Shown: positions 10,741 through 23,364 of the stretch, one piece after another
Numbering within the stretch: the first letter of the stretch is position 1
Layout: every line of letters starts with the position of its first letter
NCBI GenBank assembly: GCA_023376005.1
Contig: CM042181.1
Span: 19,886,269 to 19,950,268, forward strand
Source: Doryteuthis pealeii
Taxonomy: Eukaryota; Mollusca; Cephalopoda; Myopsida; Loliginidae
Reading direction: 5' to 3'
Length of the DNA: 64,000 nucleotides
Position numbers and translations under genes: made by a program
Notes under the pieces: generated by a model
The model's input: the letters and a program-made list of their open reading frames with translations, nothing else
The model's database searches: none
What the model was told of the DNA's origin: nothing

Positions 10741-11395
10741 TCTTATTATAATAGAGATTGTGTGTTTTTCTGTCTGTAACCGAAACTAAATCACTACTCA
10801 AGTCACAATTCCTTTAGGTATTGACGTCACATTCACCATGAATTTATCCTTATTTTTACCTCAATTATTAATAAAATTGTTTCACATTATTAATACTGTT
10901 AACCATATCTACATACTAATGACATGCAATTGTATTTATATATACAACAAAATAGCGGTTTACAGTGTGAACGGAAAGGCTAATTTGCATATTGATATTA
11001 AAAATGTAATTTTAATAAATATATGCTTAGTATTATTGATTTCTAACTGTTTGGCTTTATTTTAATGAATATAAGCAAAAATCTCTTCAATAAATCTTAA
11101 ATGAAATCCATTAACAAGATAAAATAACTGTCATTTTATTCTTTACTTCCTCTTTTAACTAAATACTTAAATTAGAAAAAATAACAATGAAAGACGAGAG
11201 TGATGGAAGAGTAAGTTTCAGTTGTTCCATTTTTTATTATACTCCCTCTGTTTCAAATCTTTTATTATACTCCCTCTGTTTCAAATCTTTTTATCTGTAT
11301 TCTTATTTAGTTTCGTTAGCCTTTCTAATTTAATACAATATTTTATTACATTAAAACTTAAATACTTGCACCCGGAGGGTGCATATATTTGCTAG
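10741..11395 (+). mobile_element. Helitron-like non-autonomous element, copy 1
   Basis: Begins TCTTATTATAAT and ends CTAG, inserted between A and T, as Helitrons do. About 10 bp before the CTAG is a perfect hairpin, GCACCC-GGA-GGGTGC. There are no terminal inverted repeats and no coding sequence. Further copies at 25207-25858 (+), 29741-30361, 30374-31030 and 41104-41838 (all -) have the same ends, hairpin and A/T flanks, which strongly supports these boundaries. Confidence 0.85.
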
Positions 11396-11443
11396 TATAT
11401 ATAATACTCATATATATATATATATTAGATATATATATAATAC

Positions 11444-11501
<58 letters not shown>

Positions 11502-11604
11502 TATAATATATATATATATATATTAATATATAATATAATACATATATATATATATATATTAGATATATATATATAATATATATATAATATTATATAATAT
11601 ATAT

Positions 11605-11641
<37 letters not shown>

Positions 11642-11685
11642 ATACTCATAATATATATATATATATTATATATATATATATAAGT
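11396..11685. repeat. TA-rich microsatellite
   Basis: Almost pure TA with TAA interruptions. The stretch 11686-12170 beyond it is AT/A-rich unique sequence in which I see no gene. Confidence 0.9.
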
Positions 11686-12169
11686 AATGAAAAATAACCT
11701 AGAAAAAAAAAAGTATGAAAGGAACTATCCAAGTTTGTTAACCATAACACTATGAAATTCACCTGAATAAGGATGGTTGTTAAATAAAAAAAAAAGATTC
11801 CCAAAATCTAAAATAAAAATAAAAAAAAAACCCTCTCCCATGTCCGTTATGAGATTATCATAAATCAGCATTATCCGTAAGATAATCCGTATCGACATCC
11901 CGGAAGATTTCCTGCTGGCATGCTTAAAGGATGTTTCTTGGGAGGCGCCCGACTCCCACTCGCGGATCAACTTACTTCCAGCCGAGATTATATTTGCTGA
12001 GACAAATAAATGTAGACATGGAAACAGGTGCTTGGACATGACACGATGCAAAGAATCCAATATCGGAAAAAAAAGAAAAAAAAGTTTCTTAAAAAAAAAA
12101 GAAAAATGAAAGCAAAAAAAAAACCCAAAGAAAAAAAGAAAAGAAAATTGCATAATTAGATAAGACTTG

Positions 12170-15100
12170 TCTGTGCATAAAACGGATAAATGAACAATCC
12201 TTAAAAATCAATGGCTCATCCGGGTAATTTCAACGGTGCATCACCAGAACATTCTGTTTATCATGAGTCATTCCACGAACTATCCTTAAAAATCAATAAC
12301 TGATCCAGTGATAGCTTTCTGATTTAGTGCATCTTGGGATGCAAATATTTGCTTTGAATGAGTCCTCAGAAAATTTGATGTGTCCCAACTAAAGTTTCTT
12401 AATAGATTGTAGGGTTTTTATTCATGATATGGAGAAATAACTAAAGCCGTCTAGCTCCTACCTTGTAACTTGTCGTGTAATTCGTTTCGAAGAAACTATT
12501 GAAATGTATTTACAGTTAGCTTGAAATAGTGAGGGAGGAAAAAAGAAAAACATTGGGATGCATGGATATGATTTTACTGTGTCCTTTTAGATATTTTGTG
12601 CAGGACGCGTATCTATCAGCATCCCTGCTCATCTGTGTAATTTCAACGGTGCGTCATCAGAACAGTCTGTTTATCATGAGTCATTATATGAACAATCCTT
12701 AAAAATCAATGGCTCATCTGGGTAATCTCAACAGTGTGTCATCAGAACATTCTGTTTATCATGAGTCATTCCATGTCTAGACACAGTGGAGAGATGTGAA
12801 ACATGGGACACACATATTTGCTTTGAATGAGTCCCCCAGAAAATTTGATGTGTCCCAACTAAAGTTTCTTAATAGATTGTAGGGTTTTTATTCATGATAT
12901 GGAGAAATAACTAAAGCCGTCTAGCTCCTACCTTGTAACTTGTCGTGTAATTTGTTTCGAAGAAACTATTGAAATGTTAATACAGTTAGCTTGAAATGGT
13001 GAGGGAGGAAAAAAGAAAAACACTGGGATGCATGGATATGATTTTACTGTGTCCTTTTAGATTTTTATGCAGGACGCGTATCTATCAGCATCTCTGCTCA
13101 TCTGGGTAATTTCAACGGTGCATCATCAGAACAGTCTGTTTATCATGAGTCATTTTATGAACAATCCTTAAAAATCAATGGCTCATCCAGGTAATTTCAA
13201 CGGTGCGTCATCAGAACATTCTGTTTATCATGAGTCATTCCATGTCTAGACACAGTGAAGAGATGTGAAACATGGGACACACATATTTGCTTTGAATGAG
13301 TCCCCCAGAAAATTTGATGTGTCCCAACTAAAGTTTCTTAATAGATTGTAGGGTTTTTATTCATGATATGGAGAAATAACTAAAGCCGTCTAGCTCCTAC
13401 CTTGTAACTTGTCGTGTAATTTGTTTCGAAGAAACTATTGAAATGTTAATACAGTTAGCTTGAAATGGTGAGGGAGGAAAAAAGAAAAACACTGGGATGC
13501 ATGGATATGATTTTACTGTGTCCTTTTAGATTTTTATGCAGGACGCGTATCTATCAGCATCTCTGCTCATCTGGGTAATTTCAACGGTGCGTCATCAGAA
13601 CAGTCTGTTTATCATGAGTCATTTTATGAACAATCCTTAAAAATCAATGGCTCATCTGGGTAATTTCAACGGTGCGTCACCAGAACAGTCTGTTTATCAT
13701 GAGTCATTCCATGAACTATCCTTAAAAATCAATAACTGATCCAGTGATAGCTTTCTGATTTAGTGCATCCTGGGATGCAAATATTTGCTTTGAATGAGTC
13801 CCTGGGAAAATTTGATGTGTCCCAACTAAAGTTTCTTAATAGATTGTAGGGTTTTTATTCATGATATGGAGAAATAACTAAAGCCGTCTAGCTCCTACCT
13901 TGTAACTTGTCGTGTAATTCGTTTCGAAGAAACTATTGAAATGTATTTACAGTTAGCTTGAAATAGTGAGGGAGGAAAAAAGAAAAACATTGGGATGCAT
14001 GGATATGATTTTACTGTGTCCTTTTAGATATTTTGTGCAGGACGCGTATCTATCAGCATCCCTGCTCATCTGTGTAATTTCAACGGTGCGTCATCAGAAC
14101 AGTCTGTTTATCATGAGTCATTATATGAACAATCCTTAAAAATCAATGGCTCATCTGGGTAATCTCAACAGTGTGTCATCAGAACATTCTGTTTATCATG
14201 AGTCATTCCATGTCTAGACACAGTGGAGAGATGTGAAACATGGGACACACATATTTGCTTTGAATGAGTCCCTGGGAAAATTTGATGGGTCACAACTAAA
14301 GTTTCTTAATAGATTGTAGGGTTTTTATTTATGATCTGGAGAAACAACTAAAGCTGTCTAACTCCTACTTTGTAACATATTGTGTAATTCATTTCTAAGA
14401 AAATATTGAAATGTATTTACAGTTAGCTTGTAATGGTGAGGGAAGAAAAAAGAAAAATACTGGGATGCATGGATATGATTTTACTGTGTCCTTTTAGATT
14501 TTTGTGCATCAGAGACGCAGGACGCTTACCTATCAGAATCTCTGGTTATATCATTTTAATATTCATTCAAAAGGCATCAAAATGAATTAAAATTTTTTTT
14601 TTAATTTAAAAAGGTGAGGGGAGAAAAAAATATATGGTTACCCTGAAAGTTTTTAATCTCAGTTAGCTTGAAATGGTGAAGGAGGAAAAAAGAAAAACAC
14701 TGGGATGCATGGATACAATTTTACTGCATCATTTTAGATTTTTATGCAGGACACGTATCTATCAGCATCCCTGCTCATCTGGGTAATTTCAACGGTGCGT
14801 CATCAGAACATTCTGTTTATCATGTCATTCCATGAACTATCCTTAAAAATCAATGACTGATCCAGTGATGCTGATAGCCTTTGGATTTAGTGCATCATGG
14901 GACACACATATTTATTTTGAATGAGACCCGGGGAAAATATATAGGTCCCAACTAAAGCCATTTAACTCCTACCTTGTAACATATTCTGTGTAATTCATTT
15001 CTAAGAAACTATTGAAATGTATTTACAGTTAGTTTGAAATGGTGAGGGAAGAAAAAAGAAAAACACTGTGACGCATGGATATGATTTTATTGCGTTCTTT

Positions 15101-15210
15101 TAGATTTTTGTGCATTAGGGACCTATCAGCATCTTTGCTCATCTGGGTAATTTCAATGGTGCGTCACCAGAACATTCTGTTTATCATGAGTCATTTCATG
15201 TATGTATGTA
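12170..15210. repeat. ~470-bp satellite array with higher-order repeats
   Basis: At least six units of about 470 bp share GTCCCAACTAAAGTTTCTTA, GGGATGCATGGATATGATTT and CATTCTGTTTATCATGAGTC. Within each unit the TTTCAACGGTGCGTCATCAG block is itself repeated. The segment near 12500-12650 is nearly identical to that near 13935-14085, ~1435 bp apart, so three-unit higher-order copies were duplicated. No coding. Confidence 0.9.
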
Positions 15211-15214
15211 TGTA

Positions 15215-15540
15215 TGTACCCAATATCTCTGAGAAGGATGTGACACAAGGTAAAATTGTAAGTAGCATACTGCTAGTTTGAATTCAGTTTTCCTTCTCCT
15301 ACACTGGTGGCCTTACCAAGGCTAAAACAACCCAGTCTGCCCTACTATTTACCTATAGTTGTGAGGAGAAGAAATAGAAAAAAAGGAATAATGATATATT
15401 TAACCAAACCTTCCACTATGTGACACAGGGACAAGTGATGCAGTTTTGAATTCAGAGTTTTCCTTCTCCTAGACTGGTTGCTTTGCCAAGTCTAAAGAAC
15501 CCATTCTGCCCTACTGTTTGCACATAGTCAGTTTGATTAA
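15215..15540 (-). repeat. Two partial copies of SINE family 1 body
   Basis: Blocks GATGTGACACAAGG, TTTTCCTTCTCCTA and CAGTCTGCCCTACTATTTAC occur twice, at about 15236-15360 and 15415-15520. They match the reverse complement of the SINE body at 17192-17480. Confidence 0.7.
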
Positions 15541-15659
15541 TTTTTTTAATGGCATATCAACTCCTTATGGGTTATTTAATGCCAAAATTTGATTAATTTA
15601 TAAATGTTAGATTATAATCAAGGTTCCATTGCAATCGTTTATTTTAATTTGAATTTTTC

Positions 15660-15885
15660 ATTTCTTAATATCATTGTTATTTTGTTATTGTTAATTTTAT
15701 CATTATTAGTATTTTCTCTCTCTTTTCCTTTTTATTTTTATTTTTATTTTTATTGTATTTTTCTAATTTTTCTAGTAATAATAACAAAAAAAGGATATTA
15801 AAAAGAAAAATTTAAAACAAACAAAAAAAAAAAAGAAAAGAAAGAAAAAAGGGGAATAATACTAATAATGATAAAATTAACATAA
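15660..15885. repeat. Imperfect palindrome
   Basis: AATTTTATCATTATTAGTATT near 15692-15713 returns inverted as AATACTAATAATGATAAAAT near 15856. The loop is T- and A-rich simple sequence. Confidence 0.65.
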
Positions 15886-15944
15886 TGGAGATTCACTTCC
15901 GGTTTTTGTCTGTAACAAAAATTACGTCACTGACACAGACACAA

Positions 15945-16190
15945 TAAGCAAAGTTTTTTTTTACCCAGACACAATAAGCAAAAATTCTCCCATTTTGATA
16001 CTGACATAATAATCAAAGATTTTCATTGTTTTACCCGGACATAATAAGCAAAAGGTGTCCCATTTTGACTCAGACACAATAAGCAAAGACTGTTTTTTAT
16101 TCAGACCCATAACCAAAATCCGTCCCATTTTGATCCAGACAAAATAAGCAAAGATTATCTGTATTTGACCCAAACAACCTTGAAATCAAA
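15945..16190. repeat. Short tandem repeat CAGACACAATAAGCAAA
   Basis: Five to six irregular units of about 45-55 bp built around CAGACACAATAAGCAAA and CCCATTTTGA. Just before it (15882-15930) is a scrap resembling the 5' end of the Helitron-like family (TAATGGAGATT...CTGTAAC). Confidence 0.75.
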
Positions 16191-16435
16191 AACTTCACCT
16201 CATCTTCATCCTGTATTTATTCCTTCCAAATTGAAATCTATCGACACACAGAAAAGTGAATTGTGGATATATTTTCTCATTTTTTTTAGACACCATGATG
16301 AATCTCAACTGAAAACCATTTGTATTTATTAACTATTAACACCTTAAACAATTAATGTGTTAATAATCATATTAACTTACAGTAACAACATGCAAGTTTA
16401 TTTATTTATACAATTTTTTTTCTCTCTCTTTCCAG

Positions 16436-16594
16436 GGTTTATCCATCTGTCACATCTATGTCGGTCACCAGATTTATATCCATCCGATACATGTTAGTGT
16501 GATATTACTCACGCTAGTCACTTGTATATGTTTTACACTTTTCTTAAACACTATGTGGCCATCGGAATGGACAGTGGTCAAGCTATCATTCCAG
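16436..16594 (+). CDS. GDPD-like gene, visible exon 1
   Basis: Pyrimidine tract and AG at 16434-16435, donor GTAAGT at 16595; 53 codons, phase 0 at both ends. The peptide starts GLSICHIYVGHQI, carries a hydrophobic helix (VILLTLVTCICFTLFL) and ends WPSEWTVVKLSFQ, matching the membrane segment before the LxxQ block of GDE2. The following intron (to 23196) opens with about 550 bp of unassigned sequence. Confidence 0.92.
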
Positions 16595-17191
16595 GTAAGT
16601 TAATTACAATTTATTTTCTGTGGGTATCTTAATGTTATCTAGGTTAGAGATACGGTCTCATCCCCCCCATCTATGAGACGCCGTAGCACCTATGTAGCAG
16701 TTCCCTGGTAATATTTTCTGGTGATGTATAGATGACACAAAGACGACTGATGTTGAACGTAGAATATTTTATTTACTTCCAAACACCGTGAAATACTGAA
16801 ATAAAATGGGGTATAAAACAATTACTAATTTACAAAAGGGGTCTTTAACAAATGCCAGCAACTTCACGGGAAAATTGGAAAGAAACATACCTGTGCGCCG
16901 TTACCAGTACCAAGAACTAACTAAAGACTAAAATTCTAATTTTAGGACGATATTATCCACACAACCTTTTTGCTGCATCAGCCAGGCGGAAGTCCCTATT
17001 TTGCCCTAAGGATACCTGTTGAATATTCCCACAATGCAATTCAGGCCCTGTGGGTCCACTTGATTATCAGACCCTAACAGAGTTGCTTCCCTTACACTGT
17101 CCAAATTTAAGGGAATATTTTGAGGGTAGAAAATAAATATATTTAACATTAGGCGCACTCAAAGGCGACAGCTACAACCTATATATATATA

Positions 17192-17480
17192 TACCAACCC
17201 CTCCGCACAAGCAGGATGCGACACAAGGTCAATTTCTTAAGCGGGGTTTAACAGGTTTGAATTTAGAGTTTTCCTTCTCCTAGACTGGTTACCTAGCCAG
17301 GGTTAAAGAGTCCAGTCTGCCCTGCTATTTACCCATAGCTGGAGGGAGAATTGGATTCATACCTTTCCCAAGGGTATTAGCACCATGTGAAATGCCAACA
17401 GCTTCGTCCAGGAATTGAACTCGCGTTGACGAGTCCATTTCCTACGACTCTAACCATTAGACCAAGCACCTCCATGTGCG
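17192..17480 (-). mobile_element. SINE family 1 variant, near full length
   Basis: On the minus strand it begins with a tRNA-like head (A-box-like GGTCTAATGGTTAGAG, complement of about 17449-17464). It then runs through the body with CTATGGGTAAATAG-type blocks and ends at the TA tract. Confidence 0.85.
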
Positions 17481-17489
17481 CCCTAGCAC

Positions 17490-17870
17490 CTATATGATTG
17501 CCCCAACCCTATTGCCCTTATGGCAACCTCCAACCCCTTTTTATCATATGAGTGCTAGAAGGCAGTGACTGAGGGTCTACATATCCTGGGAATGATGTTA
17601 TACTCTATCTGATGGTGAGGTTCCAGTTTTGGAGGTTTGGGGAATGTGGAGCACCCCTTCATCACCATTGCTCCCTGGTCCACTCTGACCCGGAGTGGTA
17701 GTACCTGTTAGGGTCCCATCTATGGGTTGAATAGAAAAACATGAGTTGATAAACAAAATTGTATTATGCATTAAGAATTGATTTATTTCAAAACTTTATC
17801 GGCATTAAATGACCCACTGAGGTTGATATACCGTAAAACCAAACCAAACCAAACCAAACCTATTTTTACA
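17490..17870 (-). repeat. Interspersed repeat family 3, copy 1
   Basis: Shares CCCTAGCACCTATATGATT-like, GACCCGGAGTGGTAGTACC and GGCATTAAATGACCCACTG blocks with 21360-21745, and with 22803-22985 in opposite orientation. One end is a short AACCA tandem. No open frame; nature unknown. Confidence 0.75.
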
Positions 17871-18059
17871 TCGCCTGGAGGGCGTTTTTTTATTCTGTAC
17901 TAGTATAGGTAATAATATCTGAATTGATGCTTAGTAATGATTCTGAAATGACGAATTGTTTATCTTCTCGGACCAATCAAATAGTTTCTAGTTTCACTCG
18001 TTCACAGACCCCCCCCCCCCTGACTGTATGCACCAAATTTTCACTCTTTTATAATTCCA

Positions 18060-19745
18060 AGAAGAAATGTTAAGTGACAGTCTGGCATTATCTAATTATT
18101 TGAATTCTGACTTTGCAGTGAAGAGATCTCCGAAGCATATCGAATTTGGCAATTTTCCTCTGTATTCTTTCCAAGTGTCTGTCTCTCGTATCCTGGTTGT
18201 AAAACAAGTTTGACATCGATAGGACAAGAGGTTAGGTGGAATTATCCAAGAGTCTCTCTTTTGTTTTTGTCGAGTTTTGAATGCAAAAGATATTAAACCA
18301 ATTGAAATTCATCCACAATTAATGCAAATGTATGGTGAGTCATGCATGGAGGTCAAAAATTTCCACAAGTGGTGTAAGTAAAGTAAAGTCGTCGGGGCGG
18401 CCTAATGTCAGTATCAGCCAATCAGCAAGGGAGTCTAGCGCCACACCTACCATCAGCTCCTTACTTTATCGCACAGATCCCTGTGCTACTCATACACTGA
18501 GTTGGTGAGGACCGGGATCGAACTAGGAACCTTATGGTTTCTAGCCGAACGCTCTACCAACTGAGCTAACCCGGCCCCTTATGGTGGACAGCTGGTATGA
18601 CATAGGGATACAAAAATTACTACGGAACTGAATTCTGATTTTACATTGAAGAGATCTCCGAAGCATATCGAATTTGGCAATTTTTCTCTGTATTCTTTCC
18701 AAGTGTCTGTCTCTCGTATCCTGGTTGTAAAACAAGTATGACATCGATAGGACAAGAGGTTAGGTGGAATTATACAAGAGTCTCGCTTTTGTTTTTGTCG
18801 AGTTTTGCATGCAAAAGGATTGATTGAAATTGAAATTCATCAACAATTAATGCAAGTGTATGGTGAGTCATGAATGGATGTCAGAAACGTCCACAAACAG
18901 TGTATGTAGTTAGCAATGATGACAAGGTTCAAAGCTTCTTCAACAACATGGTGGCCAGCTGGTAGGACATAGGGATACAAAAATTGCTACGGAACTGAAT
19001 TCTGAGTTTGCAGTGAAGAAATCTCCAAAGAATATTGAATTTACCAATTTTCCTCTGTATTCTTTCCAAGCGTCTGTCTCTTGTATTCTGGTCGTAAAAC
19101 AAGTTTGGTATTAGCAGAACAAAAGGTTAGATGAAATTATCCGAGAGTCTTTCTTTTGTTTTTGTTGTATTTGGAATGCAAAAGACATTAAACCAAATGA
19201 AATTCAACAAAAATTAACTGAAGTGTATGGTGAGTTGTGCATGGATGTCAAAAACGGCCAGAAAGCAGTGTATGTAGTTTGCAATGATGACAAGGTTCAA
19301 TGCTTTCTTAATGATATGGTGGCAAGCTGCTTTGACATAGGGATATAAAGTTGCTACGAAATTAAATTCTGAAGCACAAAGCATTAAACTGATTGAAGTT
19401 CATCAACAATTAATGCAAGTGTATGGTGAGTTGTGCATGGATGGCAAAAATTTCCACAAGTGGTGTAGGTAGTTTGCAATTATGACAAGGTTCAACACTT
19501 CCTTAATGACATGGTGGCCAGCTGGTATGACATAAAGATACAAAAAATTGTTATGGAACTGAATTCTGAGTTTGCAGTGAAGAAATCTCCAAGGCATATC
19601 AACTTTAGCAATTTTCCTCTGAATTCTTTCCAAGCGTCTGTCTCTTGTATTCTGGTTGTAAAACAAGTTTGGTATTAGCAGGACAAGAGGTTAGATGGAA
19701 TTATTCAAGAGTCTCTCTTTTGTTTTTGTTGAAGTGAATTCAGGA
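18060..19745 (+). pseudogene. Tandem mariner transposase fragments
   Basis: Four to five irregular ~450-550-bp units. Each joins a helix-turn-helix segment from a mariner transposase N-terminus (IEIHPQLMQMYGESCMEVKN, then FHKWC) to a piece resembling its C-terminus (MVASWYDIGIQKLLRN). Examples are at 18290-18375, 18820-18915, 19178-19260 and 19380-19470. Each has stops and frameshifts and none has the DDD catalytic core. C-terminus followed by N-terminus suggests head-to-tail copies with internal deletions that then spread as a satellite. A SINE is inserted at 18376-18578. Confidence 0.75.
18376..18578 (-). mobile_element. SINE family 2 with tRNA-like head
   Basis: The minus strand starts GGGGCCGGGTTAGCTCAGTT, a clear tRNA 5' half with an A box, followed by a B-box-like GTTCGATCCC and the family body. 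It interrupts the mariner-derived tandem array. Confidence 0.9.
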
Positions 19746-19832
19746 ACCCGTGATGATTATCAACTCAAATTGACAATGTGCTAATTTGGCCAAACATTTG
19801 GTTAACAAGAAAAGATGAAAAATTTCTAGGGG

Positions 19833-20100
19833 CGGACTTGACCATCTGGACCCCCCCCCCCATCTAAATTTTAAAAAATTTTTTTTTTTTTCCTTCAATG
19901 GATTATTATCGATTACACACCGACGATATGGGGGATCGATTTACTATAAACTTATATGAGGAAATGAGCACCCATGAAAACTCAAAAAATAAAGAACTTT
20001 TAAGAATTTTTTTTTACAATCTGATAGATTGGTGTGTAATCGATATTAATCCATTGAAGGAAAAAAAAAATTTAGATGGGGGGGGGTCCAGATCTTGAGG
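19833..20100. mobile_element. Foldback MITE
   Basis: Arms containing CCATCTAAATTTT and TTCAATGGATTATTATCGAT return inverted at 20030-20097, with C/G runs at both ends. The central ~100 bp is AT-rich and has no family similarity. Confidence 0.8.
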
Positions 20101-20104
20101 TCTT

Positions 20105-21085
20105 TCTAGGTATTTACTCCCTCATGACTAGGATGTGACACAAGGTCAATTTTTAAGTGGAGTACAGCTGGTTTGACGTCAAAGTTTTCTTTCTTCTAAA
20201 ATGGTTGCCTAACCAAGACTAAGGAACTTCCCTACTATTAACAAGAGAAAGTATATAATTACCTAACCCCTTCCCCATGACTAGGATGTGACACAAGGTC
20301 AATTTTTAAGTGGAGTACAGCTGGTTTGTATTTAGAGTTTTCCTTCTCATATCAAGATTTAAGAACCTATTCTTCCCTACTATTAACAAAAGGTAGTATG
20401 TATTTATTCAATCCCTCTCCTACGAGTAGGATGTGACACAAGGTCAATTTTTAAGTGGGGCTTGAATTCAGAGATTTCCTTCTCCAAAATTGGTTACCAT
20501 ACCAAGACTAAAGAACACAGTCTTCCCTACTATTAACAAAAGGTAGTATGTATTTATTCAACCCCTCCCCCATGAATAGGATGTGACACAAGGTCAATTT
20601 TTAAGTGGGGCTTGAATTCAGAGATTTCCTTCTCCAAGATTGGTTGCCATACCAAGACTAAAGAAACACAGTCTTCCCTACTATTAACAAAAGGTAGTAT
20701 GTATTTATTCAACCCCTCCCCCATGAATAGGATGTGACACAAGGTCAATTTTTTAAGTGGGGCTTGAATTCAAAGATTTCCTTCTCCAAGATTGGTTGTC
20801 ATACCAAGACTAAAGAACACAGTCTTCCCTACTATTAACAAAGGTAGTATGTATTTATTCAACCCTCCCCATGAATAGGATGTGACACAAGGTCAATTTT
20901 TAAGTGTGGTTAAATTCAGAGATTTCCTTCTCCTAGATTGGTTGTCATACCAAGACTAAAGAACACAATCTTCCCTACTATTAACAAGAGGAAGTTTCTT
21001 TATTCAACCCCTCCCCCATGAATAGCATGTGACACAAGGTCAATTTTTAAGCAGGGTTTGAATTCAGAGATTTCTCTCTGTTGCT
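20105..21085. repeat. ~145-bp tandem array derived from a SINE 1 body
   Basis: Seven units share CATGAATAGGATGTGACACA, GAGATTTCCTTCTCC and CAGTCTTCCCTACTATTAAC, which are SINE family 1 body sequences on the minus strand. Confidence 0.88.
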
Positions 21086-21149
21086 ACACAATCTTTAATT
21101 AGTGTATTTCCATAGAAATAAAATCTTTCAAAGTGCATTTTCTAAAATA

Positions 21150-21755
21150 TATCCCGCCCTGTCGGCTGGGGCGTTAGAATGTACCGACTGCACCTCTGCA
21201 GAGGGATAAGACTCCCCCAATAGAGCCACCTGTTGGCCGTGGGTGGCGACCCGTGATGCTTAAGGATAGAGCCCAGGTGGATGAGCAGTTCATGACTTTC
21301 AATACTCCACTTTGGCCCTATCTTGGGCTAGATGGGCGGTCAGAGAGACCTCCTCCGATCAATCAGCTGGTCACATCAAACCCTAGCACCTATATGATTT
21401 TCCCAACCCTATTGCCCTTATGGCAAGCCCCACCCCTTTTTATCATATGGATGCTAGAAGGTGGTGGCTGCGGGTCTACATGTCCTGGGAATGACGTTAA
21501 ACTCTGATGGTGAGGTTCCAGTTTTGGAGGTTTGGGGAATGTGGAGCACCCCTTCATCACCATTGCTCCCTAGTCCACTCTGACCCGGAGTGGTAGTACC
21601 TGTTAGGGTCCCATCTATGGGTTAAATAGAAAAATGTATTTATAAAAAAATTGTATTATCCATTAAGAATTGATTTATTTCAAAACTTTATCGGCATTAA
21701 ATGACCCACTGAGGTTGATATACCGTAAAACAAAACAAAAACAAACAAACAAACT
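21150..21755 (-). repeat. Interspersed repeat family 3, copy 2
   Basis: Extends copy 1 with CTGCACCTCTGCAGAGGG and GGCCGTGGGTGGCGACC, sequences that recur at 26500-27235. It ends in an ACAAA-type simple repeat. 21756-22040 is unassigned. Confidence 0.75.
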
Positions 21756-22049
21756 CTAAAATGTATCAATGCTAATATAGGACCTTGGTGAATAACTAAA
21801 CTAACCACCGTCAAAAGACTCCATTTAAAAAAAAATGTTTTTATCTTTTTATTTGAGCAAATCGTATGTCCAGTGCATCGTCAGAGCTAAATCCGTGCAA
21901 AGACAGCTTCCTTGTTTGTCGTTCTCGTCTTTCTAAAAACATTTCCTGGATAGAAATTCGATCCTCTTGTCACGAATGTCAACAAAATTGATTGACTCAA
22001 AAGAACAAAACAAAAAAAAATGATTAAATAAATAAAATCAAAATCTTAT

Positions 22050-22800
22050 TATTATAATGAGATTCGGTGTCTGTCTGTCTGTAACTGAAACTATGTCACT
22101 GCCGACGTCACAATACCCTCAGGAATTACAAAAGTTTATCAATGAGTATTTAATTTATAGTCCAAATCATTAATACATAGAATAATAAATATTATTTATT
22201 AATGATGTCTCTATGAAAATCTGAGTTTGATTTGCCTCAAAACAGCCCATGTTATTAGTGCGTTTAAAGTCCTGCAATGTGTCTTTATATATCACTGAAA
22301 AATAAAGGTTTACATAATATACGGTATGGTTATTTTGCATACTGGTTTTAACAAAACCAGGTTTAATAACTAATTACTTGGTGTTATTGATCACTTATAT
22401 TATTGTTTTATTCTTTAACATATTAAAAGGGACTAATAGAGATCCCATGAATCTAGCCTCAAAACAACCCATGTTATTAGTGTGTTTAAAATCTTACAAT
22501 GTGTCTTATATATCACTAAGAAATAAAGGTTTACATAATATATGGTGTGTTTAATTTGCATACTGGTTTTAACAAAACCGGGTTTAATAAATAATTACTT
22601 GGTGTTAATAATCTCTAATATTATTGTTTTATTCTCCAACGTATTAAAATCAATCATATGAATGATTTTATATTGAAACCCATTAAAATTTTATTAAAAT
22701 AAGTGTAATCTTTTTATATGTGTTCTTATTTAATTTAATTTCATTAGTCTTTCTAATTTAGTATATTTCATTATATTAAAACTTGAATACTTATGCTCAG
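22050..22800 (+). mobile_element. Helitron-like element, second subfamily
   Basis: Begins TCTTATTATTATAATGAGAT and CTGTCTGTAACTGAAACTA like copy 1, but the 3' hairpin and CTAG are decayed. The middle, with AAAACCAGGTTTAATAA and ATGCAAATTA-like blocks, is internally duplicated. Related minus-strand pieces lie at 43891-44800 and 63041-63455. Confidence 0.65.
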
Positions 22801-22802
22801 CA

Positions 22803-22985
22803 GATTTGGTTTGGTTTGGTTTTATTTTACGGCATATCAACCTCAGTGGGTCATTTAATGCCGATAAAGATTTGAAATAAATTAATTCTTAATGGATACT
22901 CAATTTTTTTTATAAATACATTTTTCTATTTAACCCATAGATGGGACCCTAACAGGTACTACCACTCCGGGTCAGAGTGGACTAG
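22803..22985 (+). repeat. Interspersed repeat family 3, copy 3 (inverted)
   Basis: Plus-strand counterpart of 17690-17860, from GGTTTGGTTTTATTTTACGG to GGGTCAGAGTGGACTAGGG. Confidence 0.8.
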
Positions 22986-23196
22986 GGAGACAAAGCCCCC
23001 CACTTAATGAATATTGACAACACGTGTTTATATCATGTGTAGTCATTGCTGGCCCGAAAGAAAAAAATTCAGAATTGCCAGGTTGCTGGCTAAAGGGAAA
23101 ATAACCCCATTGGACTTGTGTCCACCAGAATTACCATTTTGCAGACCCAACAAGTCTAAGAATTTGAAATTATTATTTTTTTTTTGTTTCTTTCAG

Positions 23197-23290
23197 ATTG
23201 TTGGTCCGTTTATCCATTTTGGTCTGATTTTTATCGTGACACTTCTCACGTGGATTTTAGTCAAACAATGGTACATTTTGGAACGTTTTG
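23197..23290 (+). CDS. GDPD-like gene, visible exon 2
   Basis: Acceptor TTTCAG at 23191-23196, donor GTAAGT at 23291; 94 nt, phase 0 in and 1 out. IVGPFIHFGLIFIVTLLTWI forms a membrane helix homologous to the APFLH...WIV helix of GDE2. Confidence 0.92.
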
Positions 23291-23364
23291 GTAAGTATAT
23301 ATTTTGGTTGACTGAAAATTATTTTGTTATTTATTTGTTATGCTTCTTTAGGCATTTGTGTCAG

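Noticed and set aside
11725..12153. 142-codon minus-strand frame
   Set aside because: Phe/Lys-rich, driven by A/T runs; no similarity recognised.
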